DNA of 64,000 nt from Bradyrhizobium diversitatis (GCF_016031635.1 NZ_JACEGD010000019.1:1-64000); one strand, 5' to 3'. Shown: positions 1 to 8,143, numbered from the stretch's first letter. Program-made: numbers and translations. Notes: generated by a model from the sequence alone, not told the origin.

Positions 1-129
1 GCCGTCGATCCAGTCCCAATCGACCTTGCCGGCAAGCTGAACCAGCTCGTGCTTCATATTGATGATCTGGTCCAGCCTGGCCCGGAACAGATCGCCCGAT
101 TCCGTCGTCCTGTGCTTCTTCGGTCGCAT
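1..129 (-). CDS. IS5-family transposase, N-terminal fragment cut by window edge
   Basis: Read on the minus strand from the ATG at 129, 43 codons run uninterrupted to the window edge. The peptide begins MRPKKHRTTESGDLFRARLD and ends in a DWDWIDG motif, which I recognise as the N-terminus of IS5-group DDE transposases common in Bradyrhizobium. A purine-rich GGAGGTGGCG stretch just before the ATG serves as ribosome binding site. The rest of the gene, including the DDE residues, lies outside the window, so intactness cannot be judged. The outer end of the insertion sequence should lie between 130 and about 260; the decamer GATTCCGTCG occurs twice there on the minus strand, but I could not fix the terminal inverted repeat. 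Confidence 0.75.
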   Translation of the reverse strand, partial: MRPKKHRTTESGDLFRARLDQIINMKHELVQLAGKVDWDWIDG

Positions 130-347
130 CGCCACCTCCGATGCGACGACGGAATCATGACTGGCGATTCGACGGAATCCTGAAAATGAAATTGCAAGGT
201 TCCGATGCCCCAAGCATCAAAACCCTGCAATCGCAAAACAGCCCACAAAGACAAATGCGATTCTAGCTCAATCGCTTAGCCGCTCTTCACGGACGACGGG
301 CTATCCCTCCCGCGTGAGCGGAATACAGAACCTCGATCAAGCTCTAG

Positions 348-479
348 CTAGTTGGCAACGAAGTGCGCGTGGCGAAGGCCCTTGTGATGGCCGTCGGCCG
401 GCGGCTTTCCTGCAATCAACGCAATGCCAACGGCCAAGCCGATCGTTGCCGCCAGCAGTCTGACCAGAGAAGGACGCAT
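348..479 (-). CDS. small exported or membrane hypothetical protein, 43 aa
   Basis: This short frame opens with MRPSLVRLLAATIGLAVGI, a basic start followed by a hydrophobic stretch of about 15 residues. It then has a short His-rich polar tail ending HAHFVAN before a TAG stop. A GAGG element lies seven bases upstream of the ATG, which supports translation. The hydrophobic segment could be a signal peptide or a single membrane anchor. I do not recognise a family. It stands alone, 220 bases from the IS5 fragment and divergent from the TSUP gene to its right. It could be a chance frame; the Shine-Dalgarno placement and signal-like start are the only support. Confidence 0.4.
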   Translation of the reverse strand: MRPSLVRLLAATIGLAVGIALIAGKPPADGHHKGLRHAHFVAN

Positions 480-891
480 TCCATCCTCGACATTGCGGCC
501 AACATCGTGGCGCCGACATCGTCGGCGCGAACATGGGTTCTGCTTTGCCAAACTAAGCAGCGAAACTATGACGGAAAAGGAAACTCTCGTTCTGATTGCA
601 TATCTATGAAATACAATTCTATTAAACATTTCAGATTTGCGACCGAAGCGCACAATTTTCGAGCAACGTGACGCGACATTCACCGCGCGTGCTTGATTGC
701 CGGTGTTCCACCATTTGTCACCCGGTCGGGTGACGCTGCGTTGCTTCGCAGTCGTTAGCATCAGAAGCACCGAGCCCGATATTCGGCTCGACGTCGTGAA
801 TTGGTTCACACGCATTGTTCTGCCGCGCGGGTAGGGTCATCGGAGATCGATACCCGCGATTGCCACCAAAGACTTGTTGTCGGAGGTTTTC
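480..891. other. gene-free stretch between small ORF and TSUP gene
   Basis: About 410 bases without a convincing coding frame. The part from roughly 545 to 660 is markedly AT-richer than its surroundings and could hold the promoter of the downstream TSUP gene. I see no clear operator palindrome, terminator or RNA gene. The Shine-Dalgarno CGGAGG for the next gene lies at its right end. Confidence 0.5.
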
Positions 892-1722
892 ATGCCGCCT
901 GTCGATCCAAAGGCAGCTTCCACTTTCTCCGTCGTCAAATCATTTCCAGCAATTCCCACGGTCTGTCTCGGAATCTTCGCCGTCGCGCTTGCCATCTCGT
1001 CGAGTGCGACGAAAGCAGCTTGCTGGGTCGTGCTGCTGTCCGCGCTGGTTTCGAGTATCGCAGGCTTCGCATTCTCGCCGATCGCCGGCGCCTTCCTCTT
1101 CCATAGCTTGAGCGAGCCGATCACGATCGTCCGGATTCTCCTGGTGGCTTCGATCGCCCAACAAGTCTACTGCGTCTGGCGCTTGCGTGAATCGATCGAG
1201 ATGCGCCGGTGCGCTCCCTACCTCTTCGGCAGCATCTTGACGTTGCCCATCGGCCTTCATCTCCTCTGCAACACTTCGGCGTCCACCTTGCTGCCGATGT
1301 TGGGAGCTCTGTTGATCACCTATGGCGCCTTCACGGCGCTGAAGCCGACTCTGCGGTCCGGGAAGAATCCCTTGTGGGGACGCATCACGGTTGGCGCGCT
1401 GGGAGGCATTACCGGAGGCCTTGCAGCATTTCCTGCCGCTTTCGTTTCGATGTGGTGCCATGTCCAAGGTTTCGACAAGCACCGGGCCCGCGCAATCATC
1501 CAGCCCTTCATCCTGGTCAACCAGCTGCTGTCGCTGTCCTTGCTGATGGTCTTGCGGCCGTCAGAGGTGATGCCGCTCGGCCTCCTCTTTTATGCAGCCC
1601 CCGCCGTGCTCGGCGCCTATGTCGGGCTGATTATCTTCAACCGCGTCGATACCGCCACGTTCAACCGCATCGTGGGCCTGCTGCTGATGGCTGCCGGGAT
1701 CGGTTTTGTCAGGCCCCTCTGA
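892..1722 (+). CDS. TSUP (TauE/SafE) family membrane transporter
   Basis: A 276-residue, very hydrophobic protein with about eight membrane segments. It has the family's two-half layout, each half starting with a hydrophobic hairpin, with short polar loops between. TSUP proteins are inner-membrane carriers, mostly linked to export of sulfite, sulfoacetate or related sulfur or organic anions; the substrate here is unknown. I chose the ATG at 892 because GGAGG sits five bases before it, rather than an in-frame ATG 18 bases upstream. It is followed after 16 bases by a small membrane protein gene and then a LuxR-type regulator, all on the same strand, which suggests a short transcription unit. 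No sulfur-metabolism gene neighbours it. Confidence 0.75.
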   Translation: MPPVDPKAASTFSVVKSFPAIPTVCLGIFAVALAISSSATKAACWVVLLSALVSSIAGFAFSPIAGAFLFHSLSEPITIVRILLVASIAQQVYCVWRLRESIEMRRCAPYLFGSILTLPIGLHLLCNTSASTLLPMLGALLITYGAFTALKPTLRSGKNPLWGRITVGALGGITGGLAAFPAAFVSMWCHVQGFDKHRARAIIQPFILVNQLLSLSLLMVLRPSEVMPLGLLFYAAPAVLGAYVGLIIFNRVDTATFNRIVGLLLMAAGIGFVRPL

Positions 1723-1738
1723 AGGTTCGGAGCATCCC

Positions 1739-1918
1739 ATGCAGAAATCCCCGCAGGATCTCCCCCGATCAGACCACCCCGTGGTGCGCAAATGGCGGCT
1801 TGCGGTCGTCAGCTTCTATGGATCGCTGCTGGCCGTCATGCTGATGCTGGCGCTGACGACCGATCATGATGTTCAAACTGCAGGCACGAGCGTGCCTCTC
1901 GCGTCTCTGAAGAAGTAG
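1739..1918 (+). CDS. small single-pass membrane protein, 59 aa
   Basis: The product starts MQKSPQDLPRSDHPVVRKWR, a polar and basic stretch, then has one hydrophobic segment (about residues 22-40) and a short polar tail ending in two lysines. A GGAG element lies eight bases before the ATG. It sits 16 bases after the TSUP transporter gene and 33 bases before the LuxR-type regulator, so it is probably co-transcribed with both. The positive-inside rule predicts an N-in, C-out topology. I recognise no family; by context it may be an accessory of the transporter or a small membrane partner of the regulator, but this is only inference. Confidence 0.55.
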   Translation: MQKSPQDLPRSDHPVVRKWRLAVVSFYGSLLAVMLMLALTTDHDVQTAGTSVPLASLKK

Positions 1919-1951
1919 AAGCGCTCGTCTGGCGCATCCCGGATCGCAATA

Positions 1952-3064
1952 ATGGAACGCATCCTCGATTTGATATACGAGGCCGCCGGCCAACAAGACC
2001 TCTGGCCTGCCGTTCTCACCGCTATCGCCGATCTCACAGGAAGCGAAGGCGGGGTATTGTTCGGACAATCGGTCACGGCCGAGCAAGTCTACTTCGATTT
2101 CAACGGCCGCTTGAACCAGCAATGCAGTCAAGTCTACCAGGAACGCCATATGCAGAATGCCTGGTCGGAGGCGATGGAGGACAAGCCGATCGGGCAAGTG
2201 GTCCTGTCGGACGAAGTGGTGCCGCTGCGCGAGCTCGAAAAATCGGTCTTCTACGACGAGGTCCTCAGGCCGCAAGGCATCGGACACAACGCGATGATTG
2301 CGCTGGCGGCGAAGGACGACTTCCGTGTGGCCTTCAACATCTGCCGCAGCAGGCGCCGCGGCGAATTCGACGCAGCCGGCCGCAAGCACATCGAAATGCT
2401 GGCTCCCCATCTGCGGAGATCCGTCACATTGGGATTTCGCCTGACCGGGTATCACGCATTGAGGAGAGCCGCGTTCGACGTGATCGATCAACTGGCGGAC
2501 GGCGTCGTCGTCATGGGTCCCAGGGCACATGTCGTCTTTGCGAACCAGACGGCCTGTTCGCTGGAAGCAGAAGGGACGCTCAAGCTCAAGCCTGCGATGG
2601 CGACCTGGTCAGCCCCGCATTCGAAACGTCTCGCAAACCTTGTACGGTCGACATTGGCCGGCGGAGCCGGCGGAACGATGAGTGTTCCCGCGGTGGACGG
2701 AACGCGGCTTCTGACTATTGTCGTCGTGGGACTGCGCAGCGAAGAAGTCGCGATGCTCGGTGGGGCCTTCATCCGCAACGCGGCCTGCGCCGCCTTCGTG
2801 ATCGATCCCTCGCAAAGAGGAACGGCGAGCTCGCAACAATTGACGGACGCATATGGCTTGACCAGGGCGGAAGCACGCGTGGCAGTTGCAGCGTCCTCCG
2901 GCGGGACGACATCCGAAGCAGCCGTCATGCTGGGGCTGTCCGCCAATACGGTCAAAACGCATCTCAGACGAGTCTTTGCCAAAACCGACACGAGAGGTCA
3001 GGCTGAGCTTGCCGCACTTCTCGCGTCGATAGGTGTCGTCAGATCCCCTGGCGAAGCCTCGTAG
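1952..3064 (+). CDS. LuxR-type helix-turn-helix transcriptional regulator
   Basis: A 370-residue protein. The last 70 residues form a LuxR/GerE DNA-binding domain: an LTRAEARVA start, then SEAAVMLGLSANTVKTHLRR for the scaffold and recognition helices, and a final helix ending before the stop. The N-terminal 200 or so residues, starting MERILDLIYEAA, resemble the sensory region of proteobacterial LuxR solos that lack an obvious autoinducer-binding or receiver domain. I see no phosphoacceptor aspartate signature. It lies directly downstream of the TSUP and small membrane protein genes and probably responds to a ligand related to that transporter. The start codon lacks a strong Shine-Dalgarno. 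Confidence 0.8.
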   Translation: MERILDLIYEAAGQQDLWPAVLTAIADLTGSEGGVLFGQSVTAEQVYFDFNGRLNQQCSQVYQERHMQNAWSEAMEDKPIGQVVLSDEVVPLRELEKSVFYDEVLRPQGIGHNAMIALAAKDDFRVAFNICRSRRRGEFDAAGRKHIEMLAPHLRRSVTLGFRLTGYHALRRAAFDVIDQLADGVVVMGPRAHVVFANQTACSLEAEGTLKLKPAMATWSAPHSKRLANLVRSTLAGGAGGTMSVPAVDGTRLLTIVVVGLRSEEVAMLGGAFIRNAACAAFVIDPSQRGTASSQQLTDAYGLTRAEARVAVAASSGGTTSEAAVMLGLSANTVKTHLRRVFAKTDTRGQAELAALLASIGVVRSPGEAS

Positions 3065-3175
3065 CCAGGATCGAGCGGAGCGAGAGCCGGGACTTGTCCG
3101 CTTGGCCTTGGATTGCGCTTTCCGCCTTCGCCCTTCGAGCTACGGCGGACGCTCCATCCGGGCGTGGAGCTGCGG

Positions 3176-3691
3176 CTACCCCCGCGCCTTGCTCCAGTCG
3201 GGGCCGACCGGGCCCGACACGCCCTCGAAGGCGCCGTCGGCGAGCTCGAACACCAGGATGCGAGCGGCATCGACAGGGCCCGGCATGGTGACGCGGCCCT
3301 TGGGGACCGGCTTGAAACCGACGCGGCTGTAATAGGGTTCGTCACCGACCAGCAGCACGAGGCGGTGGCCTTTCGCCTTCGCATCCTTCAGCGCGCGCTC
3401 CATCAACGCGCGGCCGACGCCGCGGCCGCGAAACGGCGGCTCGACGGTGAGCGGACCGAGCAGCAGCGCGGGCGTGTCGCCGATCAGGATCGGCAATTGC
3501 CTGACCGAGCCGACCAGCAGCGTGCCGATGCGGGCGGTGAAGGACAGTTCGAGCAGATGGTCGACGTGCTCGCGAATCCGGTAGGCGCTCAGCACGAAGC
3601 GGCCGGGACCGAAGGTACGTTCGTGCAGCCGCTCGATCGCCTGAGCGTCGCCGGCGGCCTCGGGAAGGATGGTCAGTGAGAGGTCGGTCAT
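3176..3691 (-). CDS. GNAT-family N-acetyltransferase
   Basis: A 171-residue protein with the GNAT fold. The acetyl-CoA binding motif A is clear as LTVEPPFRGRGVGRALMERA, with the Q/R-x-x-G-x-G/A pattern, followed by the motif B region YYSRVGFKPV. Family members transfer an acetyl group from acetyl-CoA to an amine on a small molecule or protein; the substrate is not readable from sequence. The ATG at 3691 was chosen because the conserved fold starts a few residues later; the frame stays open far upstream without homology. It converges with the LuxR gene across a 110-base gap. Confidence 0.85.
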   Translation of the reverse strand: MTDLSLTILPEAAGDAQAIERLHERTFGPGRFVLSAYRIREHVDHLLELSFTARIGTLLVGSVRQLPILIGDTPALLLGPLTVEPPFRGRGVGRALMERALKDAKAKGHRLVLLVGDEPYYSRVGFKPVPKGRVTMPGPVDAARILVFELADGAFEGVSGPVGPDWSKARG

Positions 3692-3747
3692 GTCATCCGG
3701 CGGAGTAGCATCTGCGAATGCGGAGGTCCATGGGCGTGGCACCCACC

Positions 3748-3867
3748 TCAGTCCCGTTTTACAATCGGGATCGCGAAGATGATCGAGACCAGCGCCAGCA
3801 GGATTCCGATGTTGCCCGCGAGGACCGGAAGGCAGGTCAGGCCGAAAGCGGGTTTGGTAATCTTCAT
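3748..3867 (-). CDS. 39-aa single-pass membrane protein
   Basis: This frame encodes MKITKPAFGLTCLPVLAGNI and continues through a hydrophobic segment of about 20 residues to a basic end (PIVKRD). A GGAAAG stretch lies nine bases before the ATG and could be the ribosome binding site. It fills the gap between the NUDIX gene and the acetyltransferase gene on the same strand, 48 bases downstream of the NUDIX stop. The composition (lysines at both ends, one membrane helix) is typical of small membrane proteins. No family recognised. Confidence 0.45.
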   Translation of the reverse strand: MKITKPAFGLTCLPVLAGNIGILLALVSIIFAIPIVKRD

Positions 3868-3915
3868 CCGGCTTTCCGTGGCGGCGGTCGAGCCGGTTAC
3901 TGGCACAGGCCGCCC

Positions 3916-4407
3916 TCAGCGCCACGTCGCAATCAAGGGCCGGTCGTCGAGCACTTCCGCGATCCGCAGCCGCGTGCCGGGCGTGGTGCCCTCGGGCAGC
4001 GCGGTGATCGCGAAGAACCCGCATTCGACGATCTCGCGGTTGGGCTCAGGGACGCGGTCCTGCCTGAACTGCCTGACGACGTAGACCGCGACGTGGTCGC
4101 GGCGGGAGACGTGGCTGTTGAGGAAGATGCCGTGCAGCATGGCCTCTCCGGTGAGATCGATGTCGCCCTCCTCCTTGAGCTCGCGCCGCATCGCCTGCTC
4201 CATGGTCTCGCCGTGGTCGACGCCGCCGCCAGGCAGATACCAGCCGCTGACATAGCTGTGCCTGACCAGGAAGACCCGATCCTCGGCATCCAGCACCACG
4301 GCGCGGACGCCGAGCGTCATGCCGCGGACGACCAGGAAGTAGGCGTGGAAGAGCCGCCGCAGCAGCGGCTCGGCTTTCCGTCGCACACGGTTCAGACTTT
4401 CTCCCAT
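3916..4407 (-). CDS. NUDIX hydrolase
   Basis: A 163-residue protein with a complete Nudix box (GGVDHGETMEQAMRRELKEE followed by G), matching G-x5-E-x7-REU-x-EE-x-G-U, the metal-binding loop-helix that hydrolyses nucleoside diphosphates linked to another moiety. A basic N-terminal helix precedes the domain. I chose the ATG at 4407; an upstream in-frame ATG at 4479 would add 24 low-complexity residues. The gene diverges from the metallophosphoesterase gene, which starts 92 bases away. Substrate unknown; a housecleaning pyrophosphatase role is the usual assumption. Confidence 0.85.
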   Translation of the reverse strand: MGESLNRVRRKAEPLLRRLFHAYFLVVRGMTLGVRAVVLDAEDRVFLVRHSYVSGWYLPGGGVDHGETMEQAMRRELKEEGDIDLTGEAMLHGIFLNSHVSRRDHVAVYVVRQFRQDRVPEPNREIVECGFFAITALPEGTTPGTRLRIAEVLDDRPLIATWR

Positions 4408-4499
4408 CAGACTTCCCTGCCGCCCCGTTTCAGGCCCTGCTTGCGCGCTGGGCGCGACCTTGCCATTACGGTAGAGCAATAGCGAGGCAATCGCGCGTC

Positions 4500-5396
4500 A
4501 TGACTCCCAACACGCTGGCTCCCTTCACGCTCGCCCATCTGTCCGACCCGCATCTGCCGCCTTTGCCGAAGCCCCGGCTGATCGAGCTCGCGGGCAAGCG
4601 CGCGCTCGGCTATGTCAACTGGACGCGCAACCGCCACAAATACCAGCGCCGCGAGGTTCTCGATGCACTCGTCGCCGACATGAAGGCGCAGTCGCCCGAC
4701 CACGTCGCGGTGACGGGCGATCTCGTCAACCTCGCGCTGGAGGCGGAATTCGCGCCGGCCCTCGCCTGGCTCGAGAGCGTCGGCCCGCCTGAGCGCGTGA
4801 CCGCGATTCCCGGCAACCACGACGCCTACGTCCGTGCCACCTCTCATCGCTTCGGCGAGACGTTTGCGCCCTATCTTGCCGGCGACGACGGCCGCATCGG
4901 TTTTCCGTCCGTGCGCCGGCGCGGACCGCTTGCGCTGATCAGCCTGTCCACGGCGGTACCGACCCTGCCGCTGATGGCCACGGGCACGCTCGGGCCCGAT
5001 CAGCTCGCCTCGCTCGAACAGGTGCTCGAACGGCTCGCGGCGGAGGACGTCTTCCGCGTGCTGCTGGTGCATCATCCGCTGAAATCCGATGCCCGCCAGA
5101 AGCGGATGACGGACGCGCCCGCTTTGCTGGCGCTGCTCAAGCGCCACGGCGTCGAGCTGATCCTGCACGGGCACGACCACGTTCATTCGACGATCTGGAT
5201 CGAAGGTCCCAACGGAAACATTCCCGCGCTCGGCGTTCCCTCGGCCTCCGCGCTCGCGCACGGACGCTACCCGGCGGCGGCGTATAATCTGCTGACGATC
5301 GAGAAGGACAATGCCGGCTGGCGCTGCGAGCAGACGGTGCGGAGCCTGGGGGCCGGATTCCAGATCGGGCAGATCAAGCATGCGAGGTTGATTTAG
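4500..5396 (+). CDS. calcineurin-like metallophosphoesterase
   Basis: A 298-residue protein with the metallophosphatase motifs in order: HLSDPHLP (D-x-H) near residue 15, VTGDLVN (GD) near 75, IPGNHDAY (GNHD) near 105, LLVHHPL near 195 and LILHGHDHVH (GHxH) near 225. These residues bind a dinuclear metal centre. Members of this branch act on phosphodiesters such as cyclic nucleotides or on phospholipid precursors; the actual substrate cannot be told. No signal peptide is visible, so it is probably cytoplasmic or peripheral. It is divergent from the NUDIX gene and followed by a palindromic repeat element. Confidence 0.88.
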   Translation: MTPNTLAPFTLAHLSDPHLPPLPKPRLIELAGKRALGYVNWTRNRHKYQRREVLDALVADMKAQSPDHVAVTGDLVNLALEAEFAPALAWLESVGPPERVTAIPGNHDAYVRATSHRFGETFAPYLAGDDGRIGFPSVRRRGPLALISLSTAVPTLPLMATGTLGPDQLASLEQVLERLAAEDVFRVLLVHHPLKSDARQKRMTDAPALLALLKRHGVELILHGHDHVHSTIWIEGPNGNIPALGVPSASALAHGRYPAAAYNLLTIEKDNAGWRCEQTVRSLGAGFQIGQIKHARLI

Positions 5397-5403
5397 ACCC
5401 GCT

Positions 5404-5502
5404 GTCATTCCGGGGCGGCTCGAAGAGCCGAACTCCGGTGCGCCCTTGCGCACCTGAGAATCTCGAGATTCCGGGTTCATGCTTCGCATGCCCCGGAATG
5501 AC
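5404..5502. repeat. palindromic intergenic repeat, family A (GTCATTCCGGGGC ... GCCCCGGAATGAC)
   Basis: The element begins GTCATTCCGGGGC and ends with its reverse complement about 100 bases later, with smaller hairpins inside (for example TCTCGAGA followed by TTCCGGGTTC). Similar copies lie at 28490-28614, 36174-36279, 36941-37018 and 41006-41083, with a short remnant near 54602. All are between genes. Such elements are known from Bradyrhizobium-type genomes as dispersed palindromic repeats. Confidence 0.85.
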
Positions 5503-5515
5503 GAAAGAGAAAAAT

Positions 5516-6070
5516 TCACCAGCTCCGCAAAGCAGCCAGCACCGCGACCCCGAACAACGCGGCGGCGCCGAGCACAAATCCGAACACGAACGGCCAGACG
5601 CGCGAGCGGCGCGGCGGCACGGCGGCCGGTGCTTGCGGTTCGGGCGGGACCACCATCGCGCGCTCGCGCTCGACCATGCGGCGCGCGACATAGTCGGTGA
5701 CCGCCTCGACGATCACGGCGGTGTCGTGCGATTCGGCGAGGACGATACGGCCGAAGCGGGTGTCCTGGACGAAGCGGTACATCCGCTTGTCGCGCCCCAT
5801 CACGATGTGGGCGACGACGTCGATCCAGAGCCTCGGCGTATCGCCCTGGCTGATGCCGCGGTCGAACAGGTCGATCTGATCAGGCACCTGCGCGAACAGG
5901 GGATCGAGCCCATCGTTGAGGATCTCGAGCCGCGCCACCTCGGCGTCCCTGAGATCGACCACGACGCCGGTCCGGTCGGCGGCCTCGATCCGTGCGCGCA
6001 GCAGTGCATCGCGCAGCCGCACCGGGCGCGGCTGGCCGGGATGGGTCCCGCTGATCTCGGGCTCTGACAT
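5516..6070 (-). CDS. hypothetical protein with C-terminal membrane anchor
   Basis: A 184-residue protein with a mostly soluble N-terminal 140 residues and one hydrophobic helix near the C-terminus (FVFGFVLGAAALFGVAVLAA) followed by a short tail. A PPEPQAPAAVPPRR linker precedes the helix, so the protein appears to be tail-anchored. I do not recognise a named domain, although the even acidic and hydrophobic pattern and regular codon use support a real gene. It stands alone between a metallophosphoesterase gene and the aceA region. Confidence 0.7.
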   Translation of the reverse strand: MSEPEISGTHPGQPRPVRLRDALLRARIEAADRTGVVVDLRDAEVARLEILNDGLDPLFAQVPDQIDLFDRGISQGDTPRLWIDVVAHIVMGRDKRMYRFVQDTRFGRIVLAESHDTAVIVEAVTDYVARRMVERERAMVVPPEPQAPAAVPPRRSRVWPFVFGFVLGAAALFGVAVLAALRSW

Positions 6071-6190
6071 AGTCGACCTCGTCCTCGACTTTCCTACGTT
6101 AACCTATCAGCAACCATCCCCTCCGCAAAGGCCCACAATTCCAGATACTTACAGCGCCCCACAGCCTTTACACCTGTGCCAAAAACAGAC

Positions 6191-6221
6191 GGTCCCACCC
6201 AGGCGAAGCCTGGATGGGACC
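6191..6221 (-). terminator. intrinsic terminator after the aceA/DUF4170 unit
   Basis: On the minus strand a 14-base-pair stem with one mismatch (GGTCCCATCCAGGC paired across a three-base loop) is followed within five bases by a run of five T. It lies 45 bases beyond the stop of the DUF4170 gene and fits the end of the aceA transcription unit. Confidence 0.75.
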
Positions 6222-6266
6222 ATCCGTCCTTGGACGTCTTCTTAGGTGAGTTCGGCAGCCGCCTGA

Positions 6267-6479
6267 TCAGGCTGCCGGAGCGCGCTGCGGCTCTTCCACG
6301 ATCGAGAAGCGGACGCCGGCCTTGTGGCGGCTCTCTTCCGACACCTCGCGCCAGCAGTCCTCAGCCTCCTTGCGGGACTTGAACGGACCTTTGACCTGGG
6401 CCGAGCCTTCCACGAGCTTGTGGAAGTTCATCGAACCGAACTCGCCGCCGATCACCCAGAAATTGCTGCCTTTGGTCAT
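6267..6479 (-). CDS. DUF4170 domain-containing protein
   Basis: A 70-residue protein (MTKGSNFWVIGGEFGSMNF start) that I recognise as DUF4170, a small alphaproteobacterial family of unknown function. The middle carries a conserved F-x-x-L-V-E-G-x-x-x-x-x-GPF pattern and a short helix with alternating charges. It begins 32 bases after the isocitrate lyase stop on the same strand and is followed by an intrinsic terminator, so it is probably the last gene of the aceA transcript. Function not known. Confidence 0.85.
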   Translation of the reverse strand: MTKGSNFWVIGGEFGSMNFHKLVEGSAQVKGPFKSRKEAEDCWREVSEESRHKAGVRFSIVEEPQRAPAA

Positions 6480-6511
6480 TGTCAGTCTCCTATCGAGAGG
6501 TGCGTGGTTCG

Positions 6512-8143
6512 TTAGCCGAACTGGTTCATGGTGTTGTGGGCGCCGCCCGCCTTCAGGGCCGCTTCGCCGGCGAAGTACTCCTTGTGGTCGTCGCCGATGT
6601 CGGAGCCGGCCATGTTCTGATGCTTCACGCAGGCGATGCCCTGACGGATCTCGGCGCGCTGGACGTTCTTGACGTAGCCGAGCATGCCCTGCTCGCCGAA
6701 ATACTCCCTGGCCAGATTGTCGGTCGAGAGCGCTGCCGTGTGATAGGTCGGCAACGTGATCAGGTGGTGGAAGATGCCGGCGCGCTTGGCCGAATCCGCC
6801 TGGAAGGTGCGGATGCGCTCGTCGGCTTCCTTGGCCAGCGGCGTATCGTCATACTCCGCCTTCATCAGCTCGGCACGGTTGTACTTGCCGACGTCCTTGC
6901 CGGCCTCCTTCCAGGCGTCGAAGACCTGCCAACGGAAATTGAGGGTCCAGTTGAACGAGGGCGAGTTGTTGTAGGCCAGCTTCGCGTTCGGAACCACCTT
7001 GCGGATGCGGTCGACCATCTTCGCGATCTGCTCGATATGCGGCTTCTCCGTCTCGATCCAGAGCAGGTCGGCGCCGTTCTGCAGCGAGGTGATGCAGTCC
7101 AGCACGCAGCGGTCTTCGCCGGTGCCCGGACGGAACTGGTAGAGGTTGGAGGGCAGCCGCTTCGGACGCATCATCTTGCCGTTGCGGTTGATGATGACGT
7201 CGCCGTTCCTGGCGTTCTCCGCCGTGACTTCCTCGCAATCCAGGAAGCTGTTGTACTGGTCGCCGATGTCGCCGGGCTTGTGGCTGACGGCGATCTGCTG
7301 CGTCAGGCCGGCGCCGAGCGAGTCGGTGCGGGTGACGATGACGCCGTCTTCGACGCCGAGCTCGAGGAAGGCGTGGCGGCAGGCACGGATCTTCGCCAGG
7401 AAGACCTCATGCGGCACGGTGACCTTGCCGTCCTGGTGGCCGCACTGCTTCTCGTCCGAGACCTGGTTCTCGATCTGCAGCGCGCAGGCGCCCGCCTCGA
7501 TCATCTTCCTGGCGAGCAGATAGGTCGCCTCGGTATTGCCGAAGCCGGCGTCGATGTCGGCGATGACGGGCACGACATGGGTCTGGAAGTTGTCGATCTT
7601 CTCGATCAGCTCCTTCTCACGGGTCTTGTCGCCTTCCTTGCGCGCCTTGTCGAGGCTGCGGAAGATGTCGTTCAGCTCGCGCGAATCCGCCTGGCGCAGG
7701 AAGGTGTAGAGCTCTTCGATCAGCGCCGGCACCGAGGTCTTCTCGTGCATCGACTGGTCGGGCAGCGGACCGAACTCGGAGCGCAGCGCGGCGATCATCC
7801 AGCCCGAGAGATAGAGATAGGTGCGATCGGTCTTGCCAAAGTGCTTCTTGACCGAGATCAGCTTCTGCTGGGCGATGAAGCCGTGCCAGCAGCCGAGCGA
7901 CTGGGTGTACTTGGTGGGGTCGCCGTCATAGGCGGCCATGTCGGCACGCATCAAGGCCGCGGTGTAGCGGGCGACGTCGAGGCCGGTCTTGAAGCGGTTC
8001 TGCAGGCGCATGCGCGCGACGGCCTCGGCCGACACGCCGTTCCAGGTTGGCTGGGTCTCGAGGAGCGCCTGGGCTGCCTCGACCTCGCTTTGATAGGAGG
8101 CCGGACGCAGGAGGGGGCTGATGCCGCGGGGCTGGTAGTTCAT
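6512..8143 (-). CDS. aceA: isocitrate lyase
   Basis: A 543-residue isocitrate lyase, the longer bacterial form. It splits isocitrate into glyoxylate and succinate, the first step of the glyoxylate bypass needed for growth on acetate or fatty acids. The family signature is present as KQCGHQDGK, holding the catalytic cysteine and histidine, with metal-binding aspartates in VIADIDAGFG and the conserved WIETEKP. The ATG at 8143 was chosen because AAAGGA lies nine bases upstream and MNYQPRGISPLL matches the usual start. It is divergent from a RamB/ScfR-like regulator gene and followed by the DUF4170 gene. The beta-oxidation genes further along the window would supply its acetyl-CoA. Confidence 0.95.
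   Translation of the reverse strand: MNYQPRGISPLLRPASYQSEVEAAQALLETQPTWNGVSAEAVARMRLQNRFKTGLDVARYTAALMRADMAAYDGDPTKYTQSLGCWHGFIAQQKLISVKKHFGKTDRTYLYLSGWMIAALRSEFGPLPDQSMHEKTSVPALIEELYTFLRQADSRELNDIFRSLDKARKEGDKTREKELIEKIDNFQTHVVPVIADIDAGFGNTEATYLLARKMIEAGACALQIENQVSDEKQCGHQDGKVTVPHEVFLAKIRACRHAFLELGVEDGVIVTRTDSLGAGLTQQIAVSHKPGDIGDQYNSFLDCEEVTAENARNGDVIINRNGKMMRPKRLPSNLYQFRPGTGEDRCVLDCITSLQNGADLLWIETEKPHIEQIAKMVDRIRKVVPNAKLAYNNSPSFNWTLNFRWQVFDAWKEAGKDVGKYNRAELMKAEYDDTPLAKEADERIRTFQADSAKRAGIFHHLITLPTYHTAALSTDNLAREYFGEQGMLGYVKNVQRAEIRQGIACVKHQNMAGSDIGDDHKEYFAGEAALKAGGAHNTMNQFG

Noticed and set aside
801..1111. Two overlapping plus-strand frames of about 100 codons before and inside the TSUP gene
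   Set aside because: They overlap the start of the TSUP gene in other frames, have no Shine-Dalgarno, and give Arg/Ser-rich translations without pattern.
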